Source of the DNA: a virus
DNA length: 40,217 bases
IMG/VR virus record: IMGVR_UViG_3300032898_000010
Location: 1 to 40,217 of that record
Strand: one strand, 5' to 3'
In this document: positions 24,073 to 31,709 of the stretch, one piece after another
How the letters are laid out: every line of letters starts with the position of its first letter
Position numbering within the stretch: position 1 is the stretch's first letter
Program-made: the position numbers and the translations under genes
The notes under the pieces: generated by a model
What the model saw: the letters and a program-made list of their open reading frames with translations, nothing else
Told to the model about the DNA's origin: nothing
The model's database searches: none

Positions 24073-24423
24073 GTACCAATTTTCGACGTAGGTTCTCCCG
24101 CCTATCAGGGACCGACGACCGTAGGCACGGCGGCGGCAGCCAAGATCTGGAGCGGCACCGCCTCGGCGCTCAACTCCATCTCCCCGGCCGTAGTGCTCCG
24201 TGACATCACCGTGGTCAACTCGGGCACGGCGCTGATGTACGTCGGCGGCACTTCCGTCAGCACGACCACGGGCATGCTCGTTCCGGCCGGCGGCCAGCTG
24301 ACCGTCCAGGGCTGGCTGGGCACGTCCGGCGCAGCGACCAACGACGTGTTCGCCATCGCGGCGTACGCGACGGGGGCTACCACCGCTAACGCCGGACTGG
24401 CGAGCAACGCCTGGGTGGTGTAA
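24073..24423 (+). CDS. Small decoration-like protein with unusual start (GTA?)
   Basis: The first standard start in frame is GTG 24193 (76 residues), but coding character continues upstream: PIFDVGSPAYQGPTTVGT, then AAAAKIWSGTASALN. The ribosome site AAAGGG(TGAT) at 24059-24069 points to about 24071-24075. The only GTG there (24071) is in another frame and stops after six codons; in the coding frame the codon at the expected place is GTA 24073. So initiation at GTA, a start-site slip or a missing base is implied (116 residues if from 24073). The C-terminal half (TALMYVGGTS, then LVPAGGQLTVQGW) is a beta module like that of the protein at 24788. Likely capsid decoration. Confidence 0.6.
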   Translation, partial: VPIFDVGSPAYQGPTTVGTAAAAKIWSGTASALNSISPAVVLRDITVVNSGTALMYVGGTSVSTTTGMLVPAGGQLTVQGWLGTSGAATNDVFAIAAYATGATTANAGLASNAWVV

Positions 24424-24426
24424 CCG

Positions 24427-24786
24427 ATGCCCGGCACCTGGTTCCCAGGACAGGTCGCGGTCGGTGGCAGGGTCTTCAACAACAATGTCATCATCAACGG
24501 GCAGGCGATCCTTCAGAAGGGGATTACCTCCTACCCGCCATCGGTGACGACACCAGGAACGGTCGCCTCGGCCGGAACGGTGTACAACACCACCGGCTAC
24601 GACTGCATGGTGTACGCCTCGGCCACCACCGGCATCGGCAAGGTCGTGACCGCTCAGGGCACGCTGAGCACCGGAAACACGGTATCGGCATCGAACGCGC
24701 TAGCAGGCGGCTTCTACGTGCCTGCCAACGCCTACATCAGCGTCACCTACGCCGGGACGCTCACCTGGTTCTGGGCAGCGGTCTGA
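24427..24786 (+). CDS. Small beta protein sharing an N-terminal anchor motif
   Basis: 119 residues, starting four bases after the previous stop. Its N-terminus PGTWFPGQVAVGGRVFNNNV, followed by IINGQAIL, parallels the start of the 595-residue protein at 9351 (PGSWFAGQQVSGLVDGTVIN). The rest is Thr/Ala/Gly-rich strands with one central Cys and ends YAGTLTWFWAAV. The shared N-terminal block suggests both proteins attach to the same virion partner. No enzyme motif seen. Confidence 0.68.
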   Translation: MPGTWFPGQVAVGGRVFNNNVIINGQAILQKGITSYPPSVTTPGTVASAGTVYNTTGYDCMVYASATTGIGKVVTAQGTLSTGNTVSASNALAGGFYVPANAYISVTYAGTLTWFWAAV

Positions 24787-24787
24787 G

Positions 24788-25078
24788 ATGTTCACTACTG
24801 GCCAGGCCAACGCGGGCACGGTCGCGGCGCTCATGTGCGTCATGCCGCCAGGACCGTGCCTTGTGGCCATCAACAACGTGTCATCGGTAACGGTGTACGT
24901 CGGGCCAGGAACGGCCCTGACCGCCACGAACGGGTTCCCAATCGCGGCCGGTCAGGCTGTGGCCTGGAACGGTTACCCGGCCGGCGGTGGCGGAGCGCTG
25001 AACGTCATCGCCGCGTCTGGCACCGCCAACCCGGTCGGGTTCCTGGTCTCGGGCGCGTCATTCCAGACTGGTCCCTGA
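24788..25078 (+). CDS. Small beta decoration-like protein
   Basis: 96 residues; ATG 24788 lies one base after the previous stop. The pattern SSVTVYVGPGTALTATNGFP, followed by IAAGQAVAWNGY, is close to the C-terminal part of the protein ending at 24423 (LMYVGGTSVSTTTGMLVP, AGGQLTVQGW), so the two are probably paralogues. Such small beta modules often cap or decorate phage capsids. Function inferred. Confidence 0.67.
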   Translation: MFTTGQANAGTVAALMCVMPPGPCLVAINNVSSVTVYVGPGTALTATNGFPIAAGQAVAWNGYPAGGGGALNVIAASGTANPVGFLVSGASFQTGP

Positions 25079-25081
25079 TCC

Positions 25082-25807
25082 ATGACGAAGGTCACGTTCA
25101 CGACTCCGGGCACAGCCCAGTGGACGTGCCCGCCAGGCGTGACCAGCGTTCTGGCTGAATGCTGGGGCGGCGGCGGCGGCGGCGGTGATCACATCGGCAC
25201 GTCCGGCGCTGGCGGCGGCGGCGGCGGTGAATACGCGAATGAGCCCGCCGTCGCCGTCACGCCAGGTCAGCAGTACTCCTACACCGTAGGCGCGGCCGGG
25301 ACGGGCAGCAGCACGAGCGGCACCAACGGCGGCAACGGCGGCAATTCCACGTTCGCCGGGAACTCCGTCACCGTCACCGCTCATGGCGGCACAGGCGGCA
25401 AGTCGTCATCGGGCAACCCTGCCACCGGGGGGACCGGATCATCTAACACTAACCACCAGAACGGCGGTACTGGCGCGGCTGGCGCCGGCGGTACAGGAGG
25501 CGGCGGCGGAGGCGGCGGCGGTTCCGGGGCTAACGGGATAGCGGGCAACGCCGGCACCACCGGAGGCAGCCCCGGAGGCGGAGCCGGCGGTACGGCGGTA
25601 ACAGGCGGTGGTCCAGGTGGTGCGGGCGCCGCCAGCACAGGCAGCCCCAGTGCGCCGGCTTCGGGTCCCGGAGGCGGGGGCGGAGGTGCTGGCGGGACCG
25701 GCGCTGCCGGTGGCGCTAACGGTTTCGCTGGTCAGGTGCAGCTAACTTACGGCTCGGGACGCGGCGAGGACACCCTTATCGCAGCGATTATCGCGTCGCA
25801 ATTCTGA
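25082..25807 (+). CDS. Glycine-rich adhesin-like protein
   Basis: 241 residues. Residues 1-29 (VTFTTPGTAQWTCPPGVTSV) are the typical opening of phage glycine-rich domains; the following 190 residues are up to half glycine, in runs such as GGGGGGG and GGTGGGGGGGGG; the C-terminus is a short hydrophobic tail (DTLIAAIIASQF). Glycine-rich polyproline-II-type sandwiches form receptor-binding tips in several phages, so a host-recognition or surface role is plausible. It closes the decoration cluster just before the sugar operon. Confidence 0.72.
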   Translation: MTKVTFTTPGTAQWTCPPGVTSVLAECWGGGGGGGDHIGTSGAGGGGGGEYANEPAVAVTPGQQYSYTVGAAGTGSSTSGTNGGNGGNSTFAGNSVTVTAHGGTGGKSSSGNPATGGTGSSNTNHQNGGTGAAGAGGTGGGGGGGGGSGANGIAGNAGTTGGSPGGGAGGTAVTGGGPGGAGAASTGSPSAPASGPGGGGGGAGGTGAAGGANGFAGQVQLTYGSGRGEDTLIAAIIASQF

Positions 25808-25829
25808 TGAAACAGGAGCTGTGTGACAG

Positions 25830-27011
25830 TTGAGGATTCTCTGGTATAGCAACGCGCCCTGGAACACCTCGGGCTACGGCACCCAGACCGTGCTCTGGGT
25901 CAACAAGCTCAAGGACATGGGGCACGAGGTGGCCGTCGCTGCCTTCCACGGGCTGCAGGGCGTCCCGCTGAACTGGAACGGCATCACGGTCCTGCCGGGC
26001 TCCTCGGAGGACATCTGGGCGCAGGATCTCATGGTCGGCCACTACCAGCAGTGGAAGGCTGACCTGCTGATCACCCTCATGGACTACTGGGTGCTCGATG
26101 CCGCCAAGCTGCGGCAGGGGATTGACGAGTTCGGCATGAAGATCGTGCCGTGGCAGCCGGTGGACACTGAGCCGCTCGGCGCGCTGGATCAGCGCAACCT
26201 GATGATAACCGGCGTCCGGCCCATCGCGATGTCCCATCACGGCGAGAAGCAGCTGAAAGAGTTCTCGCCGTGGTACATTCCCCACGGCATCGACACGAAG
26301 AACCTGTGGAAGCCGCCGACGAAGAAGCAGCGCGCCGAGTCGCGCGGCAAGGGCGATTTCGAGGACAAGTTCCTGATCGGCATGAACGCCGCCAACCAGG
26401 ACCCGGTCCGCAAGGGCTTCGGCGAGCAGCTGCTGGCCTTCCGGCTGTTCGCGGACAGGCACCCCGACGCGCGGATGCTGATCCACACGCGCCGCCAGAC
26501 CAGGCACGGCATCGACTTTGACCGGCTCATTGACGTCCTGAAGCTCCAGGGCAGGGTCCACTTCGGCGACCAGTACCTGACATCTGCCGGGATGACGACA
26601 TCCGCCGAGCTTGCCCGCTGGTACGGCACCCTGGACCTGCTGTCCAACTGCTCTTACGGGGAGGGCTTCGGGCTTCCGGTCCTGGAAGCGCAGGCCTGCG
26701 GGACGCCGGTCGTGGTGACCAACTGCTCGTCCATGACCGAATTGTGCGGCTCGGGCTGGCTGATAGAAGGCGAGTTCTACTGGAACGCGGGGCACTCCGC
26801 GTGGTGGACGCGCCCCTCGGTGCAGGCGATCCTGACAGCGTACGAGCAGGCTTACGAGCGAGCGCGCGACCCGGTCATGCGGAGAGAGGCTCGCAAGTTC
26901 GCCCAGCAGTACGACGTGGAAGTGGTGGCCCGGCGGTACTGGGAGCCGTTCCTCGCCGAGATCGACTTCCAGCTTGCTGAAGCCGATGCCGCGAAGGCTG
27001 CCTCAGCGTGA
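25830..27011 (+). CDS. GT-B glycosyltransferase (paralogue of 11988 gene)
   Basis: 393 residues from TTG 25830; AGGAG is 12 bases upstream, rather far, but this start gives the complete N-terminal strand RILWYSNAPW. GYGTQT follows. The donor lobe has EGFGLPVLE (Glu278, Glu286), the E-x7-E of GT4-type retaining enzymes, then ACGTPVVVTNCSSMTEL. Its similarity to the 11988 gene is spread over the whole length (GYGTQT, the DPVRKGFGEQ versus DVFRKGFAEQ region, the E-x7-E block), so the two are duplicates with perhaps different sugars or acceptors. First gene of a tightly coupled sugar operon; its stop overlaps the next start as GTGA. Confidence 0.9.
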   Translation: MRILWYSNAPWNTSGYGTQTVLWVNKLKDMGHEVAVAAFHGLQGVPLNWNGITVLPGSSEDIWAQDLMVGHYQQWKADLLITLMDYWVLDAAKLRQGIDEFGMKIVPWQPVDTEPLGALDQRNLMITGVRPIAMSHHGEKQLKEFSPWYIPHGIDTKNLWKPPTKKQRAESRGKGDFEDKFLIGMNAANQDPVRKGFGEQLLAFRLFADRHPDARMLIHTRRQTRHGIDFDRLIDVLKLQGRVHFGDQYLTSAGMTTSAELARWYGTLDLLSNCSYGEGFGLPVLEAQACGTPVVVTNCSSMTELCGSGWLIEGEFYWNAGHSAWWTRPSVQAILTAYEQAYERARDPVMRREARKFAQQYDVEVVARRYWEPFLAEIDFQLAEADAAKAASA

Positions 27012-27892
27012 GGGCCCTGATCACCGGCTCAGCCGGGTTCGTGGCGGGGTACCTGGAGGCGTCCCTGGTCGCGGACGGGCACCATGTCCAGGGACTGGAT
27101 CATCATGAGGGCCGCGACATCCGCGACTACGAGGTAGTGCGGCGCGCCGTCCTGGAGGCCAATCCTGACTGGATCTTCCACCTCGCGGCGGTCAGCACCC
27201 CGAAAGAATCGCTGTCTGACCCGCGCCGGTCGATGGAAGTCAACGTCACGGGAACGCTGAACCTCCTGGAAGCCGTCCGTAACACCGGCTTCGAGTGCAA
27301 GATCCTGGTCGCGGGCTCCGCCGACGAGTACGGCAACGACGCCGGCGTCAGGGTGACCGAGGAGTCGCCGTGCTTCCCGTCCGGTCCCTACGGCGTCTCC
27401 AAGCTGGCCGCTACAAGCCTTGCCATGACCTACGCCAGCCGCTACGGGATGCCTGTAGTCGCTACGAGGGCGTGGAACCACATCGGCCCGGGACGCCGCA
27501 GCGTCAGCGTCGCGTCCGGCTTCGCCCGCAGGATCGTCTCAGCAGAGCGCGGCGAGACCAGCGTCGTGCTGCACGGCCCGCTGGGCGTGGAGATCGATTT
27601 CATTGACGTGAACGATGTTGTGCGGGCATACCGCCAGGTCATTGACCTGCCGCCCGGCATCTGGAATGTGTGCTCGGAGAAGCAGGTGTCGCTGGACGCC
27701 GTGCTGCTGATGCTCCTTGATGCCTCGAAGGTGCCGGACGCGGCAACCCAGCAGGACCCGCGCTTCGGCGATCCGAAACGGCGGTTCGCCGTCGGCTCCT
27801 GCGCTAAGCTCCGCGACGCCACAGGATGGAAGCCGGAAATACCGCTGGAACAGACCCTCCGTGAGATCCTTGATTTCTGGAGGGAGCAGTGA
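27008..27892 (+). CDS. NAD(P)-dependent nucleotide-sugar epimerase/reductase
   Basis: 294 residues, an extended short-chain dehydrogenase. Rossmann motif TGSAGFVAG (Gly7, Gly10, Gly14); PDWIFHLAAVS; catalytic Ser104 (AGSADEYG), Tyr128 and Lys132 (YGVSKLA). The patterns GSADEYG, then WNHIGPG, and FIDVNDVVRAY resemble GDP-4-dehydro-6-deoxy-D-mannose reductases (GDP-rhamnose synthesis), so a 6-deoxyhexose product is my best guess; a 4-epimerase or dehydratase is possible. GTG start overlaps the previous stop (GTGA). It would supply or modify the donor for the flanking glycosyltransferases. No partner dehydratase is seen in the window, so the host may provide the precursor. Confidence 0.88.
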   Translation: MRALITGSAGFVAGYLEASLVADGHHVQGLDHHEGRDIRDYEVVRRAVLEANPDWIFHLAAVSTPKESLSDPRRSMEVNVTGTLNLLEAVRNTGFECKILVAGSADEYGNDAGVRVTEESPCFPSGPYGVSKLAATSLAMTYASRYGMPVVATRAWNHIGPGRRSVSVASGFARRIVSAERGETSVVLHGPLGVEIDFIDVNDVVRAYRQVIDLPPGIWNVCSEKQVSLDAVLLMLLDASKVPDAATQQDPRFGDPKRRFAVGSCAKLRDATGWKPEIPLEQTLREILDFWREQ

Positions 27893-29310
27893 TGAAAGAT
27901 ACGACCCTGATCTTCTTCACGTTCGCGCGGCCTGAGTTCTTCGGTCCCGTCCTGGAATCCTGGGAGAAGGTTCCGGGGATTGACCAGATGGGAAAGTACG
28001 CGGTAGCCCTGGGCCGCTCGCGCAAGTCGGATGCGTGCGCGGAACTGGCGCTGGACTTCGGGAAGCGGATCGGCCGCGAGATCGAGATCTGGCCCGACTC
28101 TGACGCCGCCGCCGCCAGCCCCGGCTCGCACCGCCCCGAGGGCGAGGCGATCACCAGGGCGTTCGGTGACCCGGCCTGCGACTTCGCGATCATGACCGAG
28201 GAAGACAACATCGTCTCCGACGACATCCTCAAGTTCTACCAGTGGGGCCGCAGCCTGCGGGCTGAGCGGGACAGGATGATCACGATCTGCCCGCACAACG
28301 CGCTGGGGCAGGGCTATCATCCGCCAGGTGATGACGCTGACGCTGACCAGAACATGGTCAGGCTGCTGGAGCACGGCTTCTCATCGTGGGGCTGGGCGAC
28401 CTGGCGGGACCGCTGGAACGATGTCCTGAAGCCGGAATGGGACTGGGACTGCACTACGGGCGACCAGCCCTGGAACCACGGGTTCGACTGGCAGATCGAC
28501 CGGATCAGTCACCGGGATCACTGGTATCACCTCACGCCGGATGCCTCGCGGACGCAGAGCATCGGCCGGTACGGCAGGCACACCACCCCGGAGATCTTCG
28601 CGAAGACGCAGTCTAAATCGTTTAAGCGGCACCGCCCGCATGCCGAGACCCGGTACTTCCTGAACGCTGCCGAGGGTGCCCGGCCGCTCGTCCACGCTCC
28701 CGAGCTGGGCTGGTACTACGTGGACGAGGAGCAGGCGGTGCGCGACGCGCACTGGCATCCGGAAGCCGGGCAGGTCGTCATCGACGTGGGCTGCGCGATG
28801 GGCAACTACGCGATGCCCGCGCTGCTGGCAGGGGCGGCGGTGGTCGCCATCGACCCGGACGCGAATGCGCTTCAGCGCCTTCAGGAAACCGCTGACGCGA
28901 ATGGCGTCAGTCACCGGCTCACCATCCTGCACATGGCGCTGTATGACGACAGCGGCGGCTACGACCCCGCGATGCGGGCAGCGCTGGACGCCTCGAAGTG
29001 GCGCGACCTTACCCCGCAGCCGGGCGCGGTGTTCAGCACCCTGGACAAGGTGGCGGAGGACTGCGGCCTGGAGCGCGTGGACTGGATCAAGATGGACGTG
29101 GAGGGCGCTGAGCTTGGCGTCCTGCGCGGCGGCATGCAGACGCTGAAGAACCACCGCCCGCGCCTGCTGATCGAAGACCACTCGCTGGTGTACCCGTTCG
29201 TGAAGGAAATGGAGTCAACCCGGCAGTGCCTGGAGCTGCTGCGCGGCATCGGCTACGAGGCTGAGCAGTGGCCGTTCGATGAGCTGCGCACCTACCTGGT
29301 GGCGCGGTGA
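27892..29310 (+). CDS. Glycosyltransferase-FkbM methyltransferase fusion
   Basis: 472 residues from ATG 27892 (overlaps the previous stop by one base, GGAGGGA six bases upstream); GTG 27889 is also possible. The first half (about 1-235) is a GT-A-like domain: LIFFTFARPEFF start, acidic MTEEDNIVSDD near residue 105 and the FSSWGWATWRDRWN signature seen in glycosyltransferases acting on complex glycans. The second half (about 275-472) is an FkbM-type SAM methyltransferase: VIDVGCAMGNY near 298, AIDPDANAL, and IKMDVEGAELGVLRGG near 400. One chain may thus add a sugar and O-methylate it, making a capped, methylated glycan. Domain calls are confident, the product is not. Confidence 0.87.
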   Translation: MKDTTLIFFTFARPEFFGPVLESWEKVPGIDQMGKYAVALGRSRKSDACAELALDFGKRIGREIEIWPDSDAAAASPGSHRPEGEAITRAFGDPACDFAIMTEEDNIVSDDILKFYQWGRSLRAERDRMITICPHNALGQGYHPPGDDADADQNMVRLLEHGFSSWGWATWRDRWNDVLKPEWDWDCTTGDQPWNHGFDWQIDRISHRDHWYHLTPDASRTQSIGRYGRHTTPEIFAKTQSKSFKRHRPHAETRYFLNAAEGARPLVHAPELGWYYVDEEQAVRDAHWHPEAGQVVIDVGCAMGNYAMPALLAGAAVVAIDPDANALQRLQETADANGVSHRLTILHMALYDDSGGYDPAMRAALDASKWRDLTPQPGAVFSTLDKVAEDCGLERVDWIKMDVEGAELGVLRGGMQTLKNHRPRLLIEDHSLVYPFVKEMESTRQCLELLRGIGYEAEQWPFDELRTYLVAR

Positions 29311-30500
29311 GGTGCCGTAGCTGCGGGGCCGGGCGCGAGATCCAGCAGGTCGCGAGCCTGGGCAGGATGCGGCTGCCGGACTTCATCCCGCCAGGGGACC
29401 CGCTGCCGCCCGCCTACCCGCTGGACCTGATGCTGTGCGAGATGTGCGGGCTGCTCCAGCTAAAGGACGTGACCCCGCGCAGCGAGCTGTATCACGAGCG
29501 GTACGGGTTCAAGTCCGGCATCAACGAGGCGATCCGCGCGGACCTGGCCGACGTGGTCAAGTCGGCGCTGGAGTTCGTCCCGAGTCCGGGGCAGTGGCTG
29601 GACATCGCGAGCAATGACGGGACGCTGCTCGCGAGCGTTCCCGCTCACGTCCGGCGCTACGGGGTAGACCCGCTCGCGCAGTTCGCTGCCGAGGCGAGCC
29701 AGCACGCCGATGACATTATCGTCGGGTACTTCGATCCCGACGAGTTCTATCACGGTCAGTTCGACGTGATCACCGCCGTGTCGATGTTCTACGACCTGGC
29801 TGACCCGCGTCAGTTCGTGACCGGCGTGCGCCGCGTCCTGTCCCGCGACGGCATCTGGGTGATCCAGATGAACTACTCGCTGGAGATGCTGCGGAACTTC
29901 GCCGTGGACAACGTCGGTCACGAGCATGTGACCTACTACGGCGTCGCGCCGCTGCAGGAACTGCTGCGCAGCGAGGGCATGGACATCGTCCGGGTCACCT
30001 ACTCGCCGGTCAACGGCGGTTGCTTCCGCGCCTTCGTCTCGCACCGGGGACGGTTCACGGTGGAGCGGTCAGTCAGCGAGGCCGTCCACACCGAGCATGA
30101 CGTGATCATCAACCGGGCGCGCACCTGGGAGCGCTGGTTCAGCGAGGTGGAGCGGGAACTGAACAAGACCCGCGTCCTGCTGGATCACATCCGCGACCAG
30201 GGTCAGCGGTGCCTCCTGTACGGTGCCTCCACCAGGATCGGCACCGTCCTGCAGATGATCGACGTGCATTCCGGCCTCATCCAGGCGGCGGTGGAGCGCA
30301 ACCCGGACAAGGTCGGCAAGGTGATGGGCGCCACCGGCATCCCGGTGATCTCCGAGGAGCAGATGCGCGCTAACCCGCCTGAGTTCATGCTGATCGGCCC
30401 GTACTTCTTCCGCGACGTCTTCGTCGAGCGAGAGAAGGAATACCTGAAGTCCGGCGGCAAGATGATCTTCCCGCTGCCACGCTTTGAGGTGGTGCAGTGA
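29307..30500 (+). CDS. SAM-dependent sugar C-methyltransferase
   Basis: 397 residues with the three-part layout of deoxysugar C-3 methyltransferases (TylC3/NovU type): N-terminal zinc site (Cys3, Cys6, Cys44, Cys47), central Rossmann SAM domain (WLDIASNDGTLL near residue 98, later FDVITAVSMFYDLADP), and a C-terminal alpha/beta domain with LLYGASTRIGTVLQ near 303. The catalytic-region GHEHVTYY is present. This family C-methylates NDP-4-keto-6-deoxysugars, which fits the reductase two genes upstream. GTG start overlaps the previous stop as GTGA. Together these genes can build an unusual branched or methylated deoxysugar. Confidence 0.88.
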   Translation: MRCRSCGAGREIQQVASLGRMRLPDFIPPGDPLPPAYPLDLMLCEMCGLLQLKDVTPRSELYHERYGFKSGINEAIRADLADVVKSALEFVPSPGQWLDIASNDGTLLASVPAHVRRYGVDPLAQFAAEASQHADDIIVGYFDPDEFYHGQFDVITAVSMFYDLADPRQFVTGVRRVLSRDGIWVIQMNYSLEMLRNFAVDNVGHEHVTYYGVAPLQELLRSEGMDIVRVTYSPVNGGCFRAFVSHRGRFTVERSVSEAVHTEHDVIINRARTWERWFSEVERELNKTRVLLDHIRDQGQRCLLYGASTRIGTVLQMIDVHSGLIQAAVERNPDKVGKVMGATGIPVISEEQMRANPPEFMLIGPYFFRDVFVEREKEYLKSGGKMIFPLPRFEVVQ

Positions 30501-30781
30501 TGCCGTACGTCACCCTGCCGCCCGGCTGCCGCCGCCTCACTTTCGCCGATGGCAGCAAGCCCGCCATCGGCAACCGCCAGGGCCGCGCCTGGGTCACCGA
30601 CTCGCAGGCGAAGATGATCGACAGCATGCGCGGCAACGGCGAAGGCGGGCTGATTCACGGCCAGTCCGGGGAGTACGGCGTGACAGGGAAGGCCGGGCGC
30701 TGGTGCCAGGACTGCCGCCGTCTCTGGTACGCCTGGGCGAAGAACTGTCCTCGCTGCGGGGCGGAAACGACGCCGGAATGA
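30500..30781 (+). CDS. Zinc-ribbon protein
   Basis: 93 residues from ATG 30500 (TGATG overlap with the methyltransferase; GTG 30497 is the longer alternative). The N-terminal half is compact (LPPGCRRLTFADGSKPAIGN); the C-terminal half has WCQDCRR...NCPRCGAE, a complete Cys4 zinc ribbon. The stop overlaps the next start as ATGA. No family recognised; it closes the sugar operon or opens the next block. Confidence 0.68.
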   Translation: MPYVTLPPGCRRLTFADGSKPAIGNRQGRAWVTDSQAKMIDSMRGNGEGGLIHGQSGEYGVTGKAGRWCQDCRRLWYAWAKNCPRCGAETTPE

Positions 30782-31077
30782 CCACGCCAGCACTGAATCC
30801 AGCGCTGGCGCCAGCGCTGGCCGCAGTGCGGGCCGCACTGGACGGGATAGTCATCGTGGAGTTTCCCGCCACCGAGGGCGGCACCACCATGGCCGGCTGT
30901 CAGCTAGCGGTCTACGACGCCGTGACTGACAAGCAGATCATGACGATTACCAGCCTGGACATACACGCGGACGCGACGGGAGTGGTGACGGTCGAGGCCA
31001 GTCACGCTGACCCGTGGCCTAACGCTGCGCCGCGAACCGGAAAGTACCTGCTGGCGGGAGTGCGCATTCGCTTCTAG
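30778..31077 (+). CDS. Small beta-rich hypothetical protein
   Basis: 99 residues. ATG 30778 overlaps the zinc-ribbon stop (ATGA); the longer frame upstream is shadow. An Ala/Pro-rich N-terminus (ALNPALAPALAAV) is followed by strands (IVIVEFPA, CQLAVYDAV, GVVTVEASH, YLLAGVRIRF). No motif or membrane segment. Probably a structural accessory, by composition only. Confidence 0.62.
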   Translation: MTTPALNPALAPALAAVRAALDGIVIVEFPATEGGTTMAGCQLAVYDAVTDKQIMTITSLDIHADATGVVTVEASHADPWPNAAPRTGKYLLAGVRIRF

Positions 31078-31104
31078 CCCCGCCGATCACGGAAAGGCGA
31101 GCTA

Positions 31105-31377
31105 GTGGCGACTACTACCACGGCACCTGTAGAGAAGAAAACGGCAGCGTCGGCGTCAGCCAGCGTGGTCTCCGGTGTCATCACCTGGATTCTGGTTACT
31201 TACGTCCCGGCGTTCCATTCCGGCCTGCCAGGACCGCTGGCCACGTTCCTGCCCTACATCGTTACCACAGTCTGCGGGGCGCTGGCTGCCTATTTCGCGC
31301 CGCACACGCCGCGTGAGGACGAGATCGTCAAGTCGGCCACCGACCTGCTGAAGCAGGCGGGCGTCACCCTGCCATGA
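31105..31377 (+). CDS. Two-helix membrane protein, holin candidate
   Basis: 90 residues from GTG 31105 with GGAAAGG upstream. A polar Thr/Lys N-terminus is followed by two predicted transmembrane helices (about residues 20-38, VVSGVITWILVTYV; and 45-64, ATFLPYIVTTVCGALAAY) and an acidic-basic cytoplasmic tail. Size and topology fit class II-like holins, which permeabilise the membrane for lysis. No endolysin lies beside it in this window, so the call is tentative. Coupled to the next membrane protein by ATGA. Confidence 0.62.
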   Translation: MATTTTAPVEKKTAASASASVVSGVITWILVTYVPAFHSGLPGPLATFLPYIVTTVCGALAAYFAPHTPREDEIVKSATDLLKQAGVTLP

Positions 31378-31709
31378 AGTGGATCTGGGATTCAGTCCAC
31401 TACTGGCCCGTCTGGCTGAGCATTTTCATCGGCACGTTCCTGTTCCGCGAGGTGTGGGCGCTGGCGTCTAAGCGCCCGCAGGACACCCTGTCGGACTGGG
31501 TGTGGAACCAGCTGCATGTCATCTACAAGCAGCCCCTCAGCGACTGGGACGCCGCCCATATGGTGCGTCCTTTTCATCTGGCTTACCTGGCACTTCTTCT
31601 TCAGGGATTTTACCTAGCAGAAAGGCAGCATTATGACCCTTCATGCACGCTCGGACGTGATGAGCGTGACAGTTCCCGTGGGGAGCGGAGGCTGCGGACA
31701 GACGCATAG
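31374..31709 (+). CDS. Small membrane protein coupled to holin candidate
   Basis: 111 residues, ATGA overlap with the preceding gene. Hydrophobic stretches at about residues 11-28 (WPVWLSIFIGTFLF) and 66-82 (FHLAYLALLLQGFYL) suggest two membrane segments. The final 28 residues (charged, Arg-rich) overlap the next gene by 77 bases and look less natural. Could be a second holin or antiholin, or an unrelated membrane protein. Confidence 0.58.
   Translation: MKWIWDSVHYWPVWLSIFIGTFLFREVWALASKRPQDTLSDWVWNQLHVIYKQPLSDWDAAHMVRPFHLAYLALLLQGFYLAERQHYDPSCTLGRDERDSSRGERRLRTDA

Noticed and set aside
25381-25638. Pro-rich minus-strand frame opposite the glycine-rich gene
   Set aside because: Proline runs are the direct complement of glycine codons.
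31105-31709. Complete lysis cassette
   Set aside because: Two membrane proteins are present but no endolysin or amidase motif is seen nearby, so only a holin candidate is called.
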